A stretch of 32,741 bases of DNA from Reticulitermes lucifugus (lineage: Eukaryota > Arthropoda > Insecta > Blattodea > Rhinotermitidae), in assembly GCA_026260175.1 (NCBI GenBank), contig JAKCWW010004002.1:11255-43995 (forward strand), written 5' to 3'. Position numbers and translations under genes: made by a program. Each line of letters begins with the position of its first letter. Within the stretch, counting starts at the first letter, position 1. A model generated the notes under the pieces. It was not told where the DNA came from. It worked only from the letters and a program-made list of their open reading frames with translations, and ran no database searches. Positions 1-9,578 of the stretch are shown here, one piece after another.

Positions 1-60
1 TCCCAGTAAGCGAGCGGCCGTAGACCCACGCCTTAGACCGCGCGGCCACTGGGATCGGCA
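1..60 (-). repeat. SINE-C, partial tRNA-like head cut by the window edge
   Basis: The minus strand reads as a tRNA-like SINE head: tggccgcgcggtctaaggcg resembles a pol III A box with the D-arm of a Leu/Ser-type tRNA. The block closely matches the head of the copy ending near 5,916, sharing the order gcgagcgg, agacccacg, cttagaccgc and cactgggatcg. The body and tail lie to the left of the window, so length and target duplication cannot be judged. It is not a tRNA gene, because no acceptor stem or T-arm is visible in the expected place. Confidence 0.6.
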
Positions 61-104
61 ACCATACTATATACTTGGATGTTTTAAATGTTCTTGTAAT
101 TCTC

Positions 105-262
105 TGCTAAAAACACCTTGAAGATGGCAACTCGTTTGCTGAAACATATGTAGGGGGCTCAAATACATTTTATATACCAATAATCTTGTGCATTTGTTGG
201 TTGATATTACACTTATGCTAAAATGCACGGTACATGCAATATAAAATAAGGCTACACTGCTT
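105..262 (+). mobile_element. Penelope-like/retrozyme-like short element, hammerhead-like copy 1
   Basis: A structured core lies at 117-157: TTGAAGAT, then GCAA paired with TTGC across the loop CTCGT, then GAAAC, ATAT and GTA, followed by GGGGG. Downstream comes a tail shared with the copies at 12.4, 16.8 and 28.8 kb: catttgttggttgat, then aaaatgcacggt and an AATATAAAATA-rich end. The core C of CTGAWGA is T here and the outer stem is only about two pairs, so this copy looks decayed. I see no coding capacity. Assignment to a non-autonomous Penelope-like retroelement is inference from the tail and the sister copies. Confidence 0.5.
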
Positions 263-1173
263 GATAAAAATTGTCATTTTAGTACATTGTTTTAATAAAA
301 GATTTCTCATTAAATTAAGTCAACTTTATTTCAAACATGCATATGACCCTTTTCCTCCCGAAGGGTAGGGGATTGACCGTGTACGAAAACTGACATGCCC
401 AACCTGACTGTACTTGGTGGCCTCATTTAAACATAGGGCTGTTCAAATTAAGGCGCTACAAATATGCTTGTTAGAGCGAACAGGCCTGAAGTAGTGCAGA
501 GCTTATGCCAGGCTTACGTATAGTGATGTAACGAAAACCCTGCACAGCTCTGCCATGTAAGTCACAATCTGCCTCTCTGCGTGTTGTTCTTGTACCTTCT
601 ATGAAGCTTTTTATCTTTTTTTGTGTGTGTCTCATATTCTGTACCCGTACTTTGGTACTGTTTCTAATTTTTTTGTTCTGTGACGGTATTGATAAAATTT
701 GTGTCGCTCTGACGGGCGGACTTGTGGGTATATTAATGTGGCATACAGATGTCACAAAACGCACAAACATGCAAATCGTAGTTACCAGATGGCGTTGACT
801 ACTTATCCTTCTCGATTCTTTCGCTAGACACAATCCTTAACCTCGTATTTCTCCACGTTTGGTGTCGTATTTCAACATTTCTTATCTTAATCTTTTTTTC
901 CTTTCTCCTTCCTCCCTTCTATTTGGGACCCCCTCTATTACTATATAGAAGCCTAAGCATAGAAACAGGATAATATTAATTTTTGAAAGCACTTAGTTTG
1001 CCATGTGGCTAACGCCTTCTGTAATATGAAAGTCTGCAATTTACCCACAGACTTTACGGTTATTTTGTGTTTCACAACAACCAGCGATTATTTGCCTATG
1101 CAACATTAACTGGTTGGCCTTTGTTATGGACAGATATGTAAAACGAATATCTAAAGGTAATTAGAATTAGCAC
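263..1173. other. no gene recognised
   Basis: Unique-looking AT-rich sequence with short pyrimidine tracts (for example 845-935). Short open frames on both strands near 471-833 have no recognisable motif, are rich in low-complexity hydrophobic codons and overlap each other antisense. I see no repeat or RNA gene here. Confidence 0.4.
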
Positions 1174-1263
1174 TGGTGGTGGTGGTGGCGGTGGTGGAGG
1201 TGGCGGTGGTGGCGGCGGTGGCTGTGGTGGCGGCGGTGGCTGTGGTGGCGGCGGCGGCTGCGG
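1174..1263 (+). repeat. (GGT/GGC)n trinucleotide repeat
   Basis: About 90 bases of GGT and GGC triplets, with a higher-order unit containing GGCTGT towards the right. In one frame it would read as polyglycine with periodic cysteine, but there is no flanking open frame of any length. It is best treated as a G-rich microsatellite. The plus strand has many short G-runs. Confidence 0.9.
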
Positions 1264-1430
1264 TCTTGGAAAGAGGTGTGGACTGGATGCATCTAACTTA
1301 GAACACGGTCCAATGTGCGGGTCGGCAATAAGCCTTAGGTATTTTCACTATATTGCATTTCCATGCATCCCGTGATCGTTTTATATTACGGTAGACTTGA
1401 AATTCTCACGGCGATAGATAAAGACTAAAT

Positions 1431-1640
1431 AGCGTGACTTCAGGCTTCCGCCGCTGTATAGATTTGGTCTGCGCTCTTCTGGGATATTACGCAGCGTCAA
1501 GTGTTAGTTCTGTGCCGAAGTTTCGGGACAAAATATCGGTCCCATCTTCAAGGGCCAAGAAGCGTAATAGATTGCCCCGAAACGTCGGTACAGAAGTGCC
1601 ACTCACGCTGCGTAATATCCCAGAAGAGCGCAGATCTCAA
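1431..1640 (+). mobile_element. fold-back repeat, copy 1
   Basis: A perfect 30-bp inverted repeat occupies 1468-1497 and 1605-1634, with a second inner inverted pair (ttctgtgccgaagtttcggg against ccccgaaacgtcggtacagaa). The outer left segment (1431-1467, with caggcttccgccgc) matches the outer right end of the copy at 20.1 kb in inverse orientation, so the unit is about 210 bp and asymmetric. On the minus strand 1512-1552 carries the core TTGAAGAT, GGGAC paired with GTCCC, then GAAAC. The short open frames here also occur in related repeats and are probably not genes. I see no transposase and no clear target duplication. Confidence 0.8.
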
Positions 1641-2089
1641 AGACTACAGAGCGTTATTAGATGTGACGTCTTGCAAATCCGTTGAGAGGTTCCATAAAGG
1701 TGTAGCGTACCCAGGTTATAGTTATAATTTATAGTGGAACATACCGCGTAATAGTACATTAATCTTCAGACAACAAGAGAAGAACTTGTTATATCAGCTT
1801 GCAGTTGATTGTCCACAATTTCCCTTTTTTTTCTGGAAGAGAACTTTGGTTGACTTGTCCTGTAATAAGACTTCTAGGATATATGTAAGGGAAAGCAGTG
1901 TGGATTACTTTGGAAATAATGATTTAAAAGTATAGTCAGCTGTTTAATTACATCAGCAGATAGCGAGGTCTGTAATCAGCCTATTTGAAAGTCGTAAGAA
2001 CTGGCCCGTAACATATTTGAACATAGGAGCAAAAGTTTAAGAAGTCGGTAACTTTTAAACCGTAAGAAGTTAGAAAAATTTTAACCTCT
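1641..2089. other. no gene recognised
   Basis: AT-rich sequence with no motif, repeat or reading frame that I can support. Confidence 0.4.
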
Positions 2090-2293
2090 TATTGCAGGTG
2101 GGCTGTTTGACTTACGCCTCGTCCTCCTCTGCCATGTCATCAAGCGTCACCTGGCGCGCATACGTTTCAGCCTCGTGTGCACACGCCCAGCTGCGCACTC
2201 AACAGTAGCAGGGGCTGTGAAGTTACTGTCCCTTACTCAAGAGAATGCAGTTGACCTGCACAACGTGGGTAGAGTCCCTTAACACTCACAACG
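2090..2293 (+). other. GC-rich block with exon-like features, unidentified
   Basis: About 140 bases that are much more GC- and CpG-rich than the flanks follow a pyrimidine-leaning stretch ending in ttgcag, which resembles a 3' splice site. One frame starting just after it stays open for about 60 codons and ends in TAA near 2,293; another stays open for 37 codons. I recognise neither translation and no good 5' splice site follows. It could be a decayed exon, part of an old GC-rich repeat, or chance. Confidence 0.2.
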
Positions 2294-3164
2294 ACGGTCG
2301 AGGGAAAAGATACAGACACTGTCAAAAACATGAGTCTCTATCCCTGCAAGACGTAGCTTTTTTTTCTTTTACAACAAGCCTAAAGTCAAATTTATGCACA
2401 GATCTAACCACACAGAACACTGCAGAAAAGAACTGCATCATCTCACACGCACAGAACACGACTCCACCTCAGTCCAATATATGTTTAAATAGAATACATC
2501 AGTTACTGGTCACAAACAAGTGAGCTTCGCCTTTCCCCAGATCAAAATGTCTGCCAAGGTCAAGTGCAAACTCCGGAGTCAGTATCTGTGCTTTCTTCAG
2601 CTTAAGCAAAAACAGGAGAAAGTGAAAGTTAGGGCGATCTTAAGAATTTTCGGTTCAAGGAGACTTAGTATAATGCTAAGCCCAGCTTATATACAAGCAA
2701 ATATTGTAACTGAATCAAGAGGTAGGAGTAATGTCTAGCATAATACACGACGTCATCAGCAAACTTGGGTACAGAGCTAAAGCATAGCTGAAGATGCGAG
2801 TCTTCAGGTTTCCACGGCAGCGTAGCTGAGGACTCCGTCTTGGGTGTGACCTGTCTACATGATTTCATGTCTCACAATCTTGTTAAACAGTGCATAAATG
2901 ATAAAGCAAACAGTGACTGATTAATAAGCCAAATAAACAAACTAGTAAAGAAACTAAGAAACTCCATGAAAGTAAGTCATCCTTGAAAAACTGATAGGTT
3001 CTCAGGTGGTCAAACATTTTCCGTATTTTACGGAGCCAAAAGAGGAATATTACCTTGTTCAGATGGGCTCACTATTCTCAGCCAGATATATCATCTCTTG
3101 CGGTTTGTTTAAAGACAAATTGTAAGTAAATGAACACAGTAGAGTTATACCTAAATAAGTACAA
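2294..3164. other. no gene recognised
   Basis: Mixed AT-rich sequence. Short open frames lack recognisable domains. The segment 2781-2850 (cttcaggtttccacggcag, then ccgtcttgggtgtgacc) has the feel of an old dispersed repeat but I cannot assign it. Confidence 0.3.
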
Positions 3165-3395
3165 TAATTATAAATAAATAAATAATAAATAAGCTGAAAA
3201 ATAATAAATAAGTTGGAAAATTTATGTACAAATTTTATATTAAAGCATGTAGAAAAAGTTTCGTATAACATATCACCCTTTCGTAGAGAGTAATAATATA
3301 TAAATATATATATACATAATATATAATATATTATATATATTATATATTTTTGTATATTATATATAATATATATATAATATATAAAAATATATCTA
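3165..3395. repeat. AT-rich low complexity with a TA-repeat core
   Basis: Runs of AATA and AAATAAAT at 3165-3215 lead into alternating TA/ATAT sequence at about 3296-3395. The TA part is self-complementary and could extrude as a cruciform. The open frame crossing it on the minus strand is rich in Ile and Tyr because of the repeat and is not a gene. Confidence 0.85.
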
Positions 3396-4317
3396 CAGCG
3401 AGTATCAATCATATTGAGAAAATATATCCAACAGTCTGCAGTGTTTATCTTTAGGCTATATGCACATGGACAGGACATAGGTCACGATTTTTTTATGTTC
3501 TGATAATGTAGGGTAATTAAAAATCAGCAACTTTTTTTTTACTTTATCAAATTTAAATAGTATATAGCGTTAACTTTGAGACAGCCGGCAACGTACGTTC
3601 TCTTCACTATAGAATCTATTCGGTTTTACGGGCAATTGCTTTAAGAAGACAATAATTTTGTGACTGCACAAATATTTTTTTTCCAATAAAATTTCCCCGA
3701 AACAAGGAAAGAGGGCAATAACGTAAAGTATGTCTAAAATATTTGTCAGTGTTACTGTGCAGTGTACCTGCCAACGAAACGTTTGTCAGTTCTTTAAAAT
3801 GTAAGTTATTTACATACAGCCCTAAATATTTTTACCCACTTTATCGCCATTTTCAAGAGCATGTCGAAAATATTGTGTGCAGTTTTCAAATGAACCTGAA
3901 GTATGTGCGGCCGGAAATATTCAAATGAGTGCGTCTTAATCAGCTCAATTTATTTTGTTGGTAGTTCTAGGATGCTGAACTTTAATAGTGATGGTGGTGC
4001 AACGCACTAGATATGAGTTTTAAAATGTAATCTACAGTTTCTAACTTGTCGCTAATGAACGAATTTCCTCCTCAACCTGAAGGCCTAATATTTGTATGTA
4101 AATAAACCCTGAAGACTGCTAATACAAATTCAACAAAAAGCAATTGTAAAGATGCAGTTTGTTGGACTTCCATTAGTCCTTCATTAGTGCGCAGAAAGTA
4201 TGAAAAACCTAAAAGTAAGAAACCCCGAAAATCCATGTGCATATGATTAACGGTTTTGAAACATATCAGTTACCACCAGATCTGAGTTTTGAATAACAGT
4301 TTGCTGAAGATTCACGT
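3396..4317. other. no gene recognised
   Basis: AT-rich sequence without a recognisable repeat, RNA or coding segment. Short open frames, such as one on the plus strand near 3743-3928, carry no motif. Confidence 0.4.
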
Positions 4318-4392
4318 CTTCTTGGCTGTTATGCCGGCAGACTGGTAAAGAATTACAGACGTTTCGGAGAAGCGTAGTGCCATCATCTTTTT
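4318..4392 (-). repeat. dispersed repeat with the GATGATGG...CCGAAACGT motif
   Basis: The minus strand reads GATGATGGCACTACGC, then TTCTCCGAAACGTCTGTAA and a short tail with CAGTCTGCCGGCAT. I recognise this wording as a recurrent insect repeat, from memory and unchecked. It keeps GAAAC, four bases and GTA, but a paired stem II is not convincing and no outer stem is visible. It abuts the fold-back fragment on its right. Confidence 0.4.
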
Positions 4393-4394
4393 TT

Positions 4395-4500
4395 CAAGTA
4401 CTCCGAATTCTTGACGCTGAAGATAAAGGTACTACTCCTCCCCGAAAGGTCGGTAAAATATTTACAAGTCGACACGAAGTAACATTCCAGCGGACTTGAA
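4395..4500 (+). repeat. fold-back superfamily fragment (3' half)
   Basis: Contains CTGAAGAT at about 4417, a CCTCCCC-GAAA segment and GGTCGGTAAAA, then the inverted motif gtaacattccagcgg. Read on the minus strand, the last part encodes the W-x-V-T-S/P-C wording seen in related repeats at 5.4 and 24.2 kb. Stem II pairing is weak. This is a decayed partial copy. Confidence 0.45.
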
Positions 4501-5350
4501 TATTCAGCCGTTTGTTGTTAAAGTATAAAGTAAAATGAGTGTTTTGGCTAACCTTTTCGTCATTACTTTTCTCGCATATTGGAGTATTAGACAGGGTAGG
4601 ACGCCAAGGCTCCAAGACCTATGATGTAATAAATTTTTCGTCGCCAAGGGTAAAATACGAAACCAGGAAGAAGGGTAACCAGTAGTCCAGCCAGTTATGC
4701 AAGCAAGCGTATATGACAATGATTTAGTATTGTACCTTATAATTGCCATAGCAGTCAGGATTGACGCAACAACTTTCCGGTGCCACATGCATTTGTACTG
4801 TCCAGGCTGCCGACTCGGCGGGTTGTACAGGTCTGAACAACGCACAGTAATATTCGCCGAAATTTGACTACCGAAAATCACGGTTGTGTAGTCAGTATTC
4901 CTGCTTCGTATTCTGAAGGTCTGCACTTCGATTCTCAATTGGTGGGTTATTTGTTTGGGATCTCCTCAGTAACTTCAGACTGGTGCTAAAACAGGACTGC
5001 AATAAGACAGGGCTGTTATAAAAGAGTATAATGATCGCATCTTTCCACAATCTTTAAACAGGGCGCACAAATCACGGGCGCCAGATCGCCAGGGCGACTA
5101 ACTTTCGTAGGGGAGAGGGGCTTAGTATTTTTTGGGTCCTCGCTGTAGAACTTGCTGTTTGTAATTTTCAGGTGGCTCCTAGATTTTGGGAGCTGATTTT
5201 CTTAAAAAGTTTATATTTAAAATTGTTTTCTTACTCAACGCTACATAAAGTATGGGATGAAAAATCTTGGTTGTGTTTCGTTTACGTCATCTCCACGATC
5301 TCATACTCCTTCATGACTTGGTGCTTAGACACAGAGGAAAGTTGATCTTG
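4501..5350. other. no gene recognised
   Basis: Sequence of mixed composition. The minus-strand frame 4504-4938 overlaps repeat debris at its end and has no recognisable domain. A G-rich run at 5111-5120 (gggagagggg) stands alone. Confidence 0.35.
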
Positions 5351-5370
5351 CCTTACCTTACCTTACATCT
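5351..5370 (+). repeat. (CCTTA)3 tract, SINE-A-like tail
   Basis: Twenty bases identical to the 3' tail of the SINE-A copy at 17,246-17,265. No recognisable SINE-A body precedes it, so it is either the remnant of a nearly lost copy or an independent short tandem. It is not the insect telomere repeat, which would read CCTAA/TTAGG. Confidence 0.5.
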
Positions 5371-5424
5371 AGGTATCCCCTCGGATTTTTCCTGTCTGCT
5401 TAACTTGAAGGAACTTGAATCTGT

Positions 5425-5610
5425 AATATCTGGGGTTTTCAGGGCAGTGGAGATCAATGGTATGATCTGGGATGTGACGTCCTCTAGCCTGGTGGATAGT
5501 TATCGACGTCTCTGGGGAAGATGTTGCCTTCATTCGGGTGGCTGTAATGTCCTCAATGTTTTAGGAAACTTTTTGGAACATTTGAAAGGAACCTTAGGTG
5601 TAGATAAGAG
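5425..5610 (+). repeat. fold-back superfamily repeat (WDVT type), 5' half
   Basis: Reads gggcagtggagatcaatgg, then atctgggatgtgacgtcctc and agcctggtggatagttatcg. It translates locally to W-D-V-T-S-S-S-L-V-D, wording I associate with a widespread insect repeat rather than a protein. The tgggatgtKac motif is shared with the fold-backs at 1.4 and 20.1 kb, which suggests a common superfamily. The open frame 5267-5617 runs through it but begins in unrelated sequence. This copy seems to lack the GAAAC core. Confidence 0.55.
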
Positions 5611-5684
5611 GAAATGATGATAAGGATAGAGGGTCTTAGAAAGATGTGGTTTTACAATGTACAGTGGACTGAATTGTCTAGAGT

Positions 5685-5925
5685 TTGAATCCGTATTTTT
5701 TTCCAACGGCGCAACAGCCCCTAGTGGGCCAGGGCCTCCTCATTGTCGAGGCTTCAAGATCACACTCAGACACATCACACACGATAGGACTCCTCTGGAC
5801 GAGTGATCAGTTCGACGCAGAGACCTGTACCTGACAACACACAACACTCAAAAGAGACAGACATCCTAGCGAGCGGTCGCAGACCCACGTCTTAGACCGC
5901 TCTGCCACTGGGATCGACTTGAATC
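5685..5925 (-). mobile_element. SINE-C, nearly full copy with 7-bp target duplication
   Basis: The tRNA-like head is at 5865-5916 and matches the partial head at the start of the window. The body runs down to an A/T-rich tail (the run of T at 5694-5702 on the plus strand). The element is flanked by ttgaatc at 5685-5691 and 5919-5925, a candidate target-site duplication consistent with LINE-assisted retroposition. SINEs of this kind are transcribed by RNA polymerase III and encode no protein. I could not place a convincing B box, so the head may be degenerate. Confidence 0.7.
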
Positions 5926-6604
5926 AATATAACACTATACTAAACAGCCTGGTTTCTTAAAAGCATGAGATTGTTTGACTGAACGAATAACTACCAACTG
6001 TTAAATATAGTGCCCACTGCTAACATTTATGTTGCATATCATCATCGCCGGCACTGTACCTTGCAATATGGCATACCATTCCGGTAGCTGCTGCAAAGTA
6101 TGGCGGTGCACACATTCCACATTAAGAGTTGAATTATAGACTACACTGAATGTCACGACCTGGTAGCGAACCCCGCGTAGGGCGGCAGTGACACTGACAC
6201 TGACACACAACGCTTTTTGTCTTTAGTCATGTGTCTTAGAATTCTGTGGTCTTCTTGTCTTATTTTTTCTTGTGGTCATTGTTGGCTTGTGGAAAATTTA
6301 TTGCCCCTTTCTTAACGAAAGTATGAACTGTGGGCACACAATTTTATGATAAGTTCTTTGCTATTTTTACCTCTATGGCCTTTCCTTTCATCATTTTCGT
6401 ATATACAAACAAATTTCTTAATTTACTTTGTCTTATCCATGTATTGCTAAATTTTTCTTTTCTTGTTGAGACAAATAAACAGTGGAAAATAACATTTGAA
6501 CCATGAAGTCCATCAAAACAATATTTAAAGTCTTTATTTCCTACCTCACAGAAAACACACTCTGTGTCCACTACAAGAACCAGTCGGTTAATGGTAAAGT
6601 TAAA
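5926..6604. other. no gene recognised
   Basis: AT-rich sequence. The short minus-strand frames at 6001-6210 and 6344-6664 show no family motif; the latter begins inside the adjacent SINE tail. Confidence 0.35.
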
Positions 6605-6845
6605 GGCAAAGTTTTCCCTATATAGCCGTGAAGACATGCAGGGGAAGAAGAAGTACAACTCCATTCATTCTAAGCCTCGGAGCTAGAAGAAGTGGAGTGG
6701 CCAGCTTCGTTTCCCGGTTTTCCACGTAATAGGAGACTGGGTGCGCTGCAGATTCGGTCTGGAGTTTTTGGAGAGAATAACAACCTCCTGCCCCTAGAGC
6801 GGATCGTCCAGCCCACAGCTACAGGCTATGCCATTCCGACTCCAA
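6605..6845 (-). mobile_element. SINE-A, diverged copy
   Basis: On the minus strand the order matches the SINE-A copy at 17.0 kb: gactggacg-like head, ccagacc, cacccagtctcc, a gaccactcca-like block, gaggcttagaatgaatggag, then gttgtacttcttcttcccc and a cttcacggct end. Identity is modest throughout, so this is an old insertion. I saw no target duplication. Confidence 0.5.
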
Positions 6846-7440
6846 TCTGTTTTTAGGAAAATATTAAAAATCTGTTTTGAAAATAGTGCGTGTCTCGTAA
6901 ATATATTTTGTGTGCCAAAGGCAGTTTTCTAGTGTTAAAGCAAGTGTTGCATACAGTAACCATTGTGCTTAAAATGGTTGTGATTTCTATTGTACAGTTT
7001 TAAGAAAGATATATTAAAATGTACCAGAAATTTTCTCGAAATCAGATTTTACAAATGTAGTATAAACGGCTCTTTTTAAGGAATGCCCACCAATTTCTGC
7101 GAAAGCATTTCCTATCGGATAAACATGTCAAAAGATGCGATGAGTTAAAGTAAATTACAAACACACATGGTACTAAAGTCTTTACACTTTATAAAAGAAT
7201 ATTACTTCAATCAAAAGAAACACATAGACTTCAGTTAGATCATTGAATAAAGTGGCCCTTAAAATTAGTAAAATTAATCCAAATCCAGAAGGTATCGACA
7301 AATTTGCTATGTGTCTGCCATAGTCCATAGAAATTTTGTGTTTTGTCTTTCTCAGTGCGATGTATATGAAGACTGCTTTGTTATGGCGTAAAACGCTATA
7401 TATTCTTACAGAAATTTAACAAATTTAACCTGCTATCTGT
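6846..7440. other. no gene recognised
   Basis: AT-rich sequence; no repeat, RNA or coding signal found. Confidence 0.4.
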
Positions 7441-7540
7441 ATTTCCAGAGGTACTACACTGAAGATGGAGGCAGCAGGTTCTCCGAAAGATCGGCAGTTA
7501 CTACTAGAATAGGCTGTGTCACATCTAATAAAACAATAAT
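7441..7540 (+). repeat. fold-back superfamily fragment with hammerhead-like core
   Basis: Reads CTGAAGAT, GGAG paired with CTCC across gcagcaggtt, then GAAA and GATCGGCAG. This is the 3' half of the same repeat type as 5.4 and 24.2 kb. The conserved GTA after the core is GCA here. The right end decays into AT-rich sequence. Confidence 0.5.
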
Positions 7541-8424
7541 CTACCTAATATAAATTATTTTCGTAATGTGGTCTCTGTTACTTCTGAGTTTACATGCGGG
7601 CATGCTGAAGGTAACATTTGCTTATCGACTTTATATGAACACACCTGGAAACGAGTAGGCCACCGTACACGCTGGGAATAGAATCCTGTTCTGCTTTTTT
7701 TCCTTTCTTTTTATGCTTTTATTCTCGACTGAAGCCGAAACCGTTTGAAGTACGTAGAGACGTTATGAATGGATTCGAGTGGGCCAAGTTCTGACCAACA
7801 ACAAGACAGTAAATCGAAATATTCTTTCCTCCAGACACTGTCTCTCGACTCTGATCAGCTGAGTTAGACACCTGTTTCTTCAGTCCAGACCCGCAAAACC
7901 AGAATGTGGGGTCGTAAAATTTAATGACATGTAACCGGTTCCTTAAAAACAGTATTTTATAGTTTGTCCACACGACATCCCAATTTACAAAGAAATAGCA
8001 CGTTGGCCGAAAGGCACAAATTGGGCACATTTCATATTTACTTTATTTCTTTCTTGCATGTGACCGTCGTTTCGTCTACTGATTTGCTTACGATCATCAA
8101 TATTCATCCCCGTAATGAGATACCAAAATTTTGCAAAATATTTGCTGTGCCGGAAGTGTTCCCTTTTACTCTACCTCGAATTTGTCGACAAACCTGAAGA
8201 GTGTGTTTGCTAATAATACAAATTTATTTTATAAATAACATATTTAAGCATGTCTGTATTTTCTAATTATATAATATTTATTTGGTGCTCTTAACCAAAT
8301 ATTAAATAGATCCAATCAATTAGGATGAGAGAGGCGGGACACGTAACATGCATGACAGGGATAGGAAATGAAAACAGAGTGTAACTGAGAAATTAAAGGC
8401 AAGAGAGCACTTTGAAGACCTAGG
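7541..8424. other. no gene recognised
   Basis: No repeat or gene recognised. The open frames at 7719-8030 (minus) and 7964-8197 (plus) lack motifs. CpG frequency here is ordinary and I used part of it (8041-8280) as the unmethylated-like reference. Confidence 0.35.
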
Positions 8425-8860
8425 CGGAGGTGGGAGAATAATGTGAAACGAGAGAGGCACTATGCGTATCGTAACATTGAGACGCGTTCGCATAACCATT
8501 GTTGTCGAGGAAAGCAATAAGTATTGCATATTCTGAGTGTGTGTTTGTAGCCTTAATTATCCAGCGTGCAAAGCGCATGCGCCGCATGATATTGTCGTCT
8601 GTGGCCTCCCCGGCTCTACCACATTTTTTCACATCATCTCATAAACGACACGATTTTTGGAAAAAAGTTATTGAACATGAAATGTGTAGTCTGATTTTCT
8701 CTGCAAATTTTGTCTGAAACATTTCTTATTCTAAGAAGAATTCAAGAGATATTATCATAAATGTACATAGGTCTTCGTGTACAGTACTCGTTATTTTTGT
8801 CAGATTTTCATAAAACTTGAATTTTCTCGACAGATTTTCGAAAAATCCTTAAATATAAAA
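8425..8860 (+). repeat. dispersed repeat R1, copy 1
   Basis: Aligns over about 400 bases with 15,375-15,800 in the same orientation. Shared blocks include gcgttcgc-taaccattgttg, attctgagtgtgtg, tgtagcctta, gtcgtctgtggcc, ggctctaccac, ctcataaacg and cttgaattttctcga. Both copies carry a frame reading A-Y/C-S-E-C-V-F/S-V-A-L and another on the opposite strand, so the similarity is nucleotide-level repeat identity rather than proof of a gene. I recall translations of this repeat appearing as hypothetical proteins in insect databases, but I have not checked this. Class unknown. Confidence 0.75.
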
Positions 8861-9578
8861 TTTCGTTAAAATTCTTTCATCTCCTATTTACTCATACATG
8901 TTTTGACGGAACTCCACCACCTTCAGGGAGTTTATACACCATTGTTTAAAACTCATTAAAGTATACTACATGTCAATACTAAAACATATATCGTAGTGAT
9001 TTCTGCAGCTGAATTAAAAACTGTAAGATCTCGTAAAATGTGGTTAAAATTCAATGTGCTTTTTGTATCGTGTAGGTTTCGCCATTGTATTCAAATATCT
9101 ACTGATATTATCTATTGTACATCTTGTCCCTGTATTTTGTGTCGTTGTGCTCTATGTATTAGGTAACTTGTTATAATTTGCAATACAGGGATAAGATCCG
9201 TAATGGATCAAGAATAACCTTACAGTTACATCTCACCAGCTGTAGTTGGGGATCTATTTTTGGCCCTTCTTGTCCTGGTTTCTGCAACAGATTTTGTAAA
9301 ACCACATGGATACACATAACTTAGGAGACCTAGACGTGTGTAGAAGGATAATATGAAACTGTCTTACAAAACAGAACCTACAGCTGCGAGGATGTCAAAC
9401 TGCCATAACACGATTTAGTGACGTAATTTAAAACATAACCGTCAGACTCCAAAGAGCAAACAAGCTATTTATCACATTAATATCTACCAGGTTTTCAAGA
9501 AGACCCTGTAACATAAAGACAGGTTTTATAACAGGGAAAATGAAAGGTAATGTTTGCAGAAACTGGTCTAAACTGGCA
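8861..9578. other. no gene recognised
   Basis: AT-rich sequence with no supported feature. Confidence 0.4.

Noticed and set aside
601..798. 65-codon hydrophobic plus-strand open frame
   Set aside because: It is driven by a T-rich stretch and has no family motif. An antisense frame of greater length covers the same bases.
3059..3478. 139-codon minus-strand open frame rich in Ile and Tyr
   Set aside because: It is produced by the TA and AAATA low-complexity repeat and has no domain.
5351..5366. CCTTA tandem units as possible telomeric sequence
   Set aside because: The usual insect telomere repeat is TTAGG (CCTAA); CCTTA is a different pentamer and matches the SINE-A tail.
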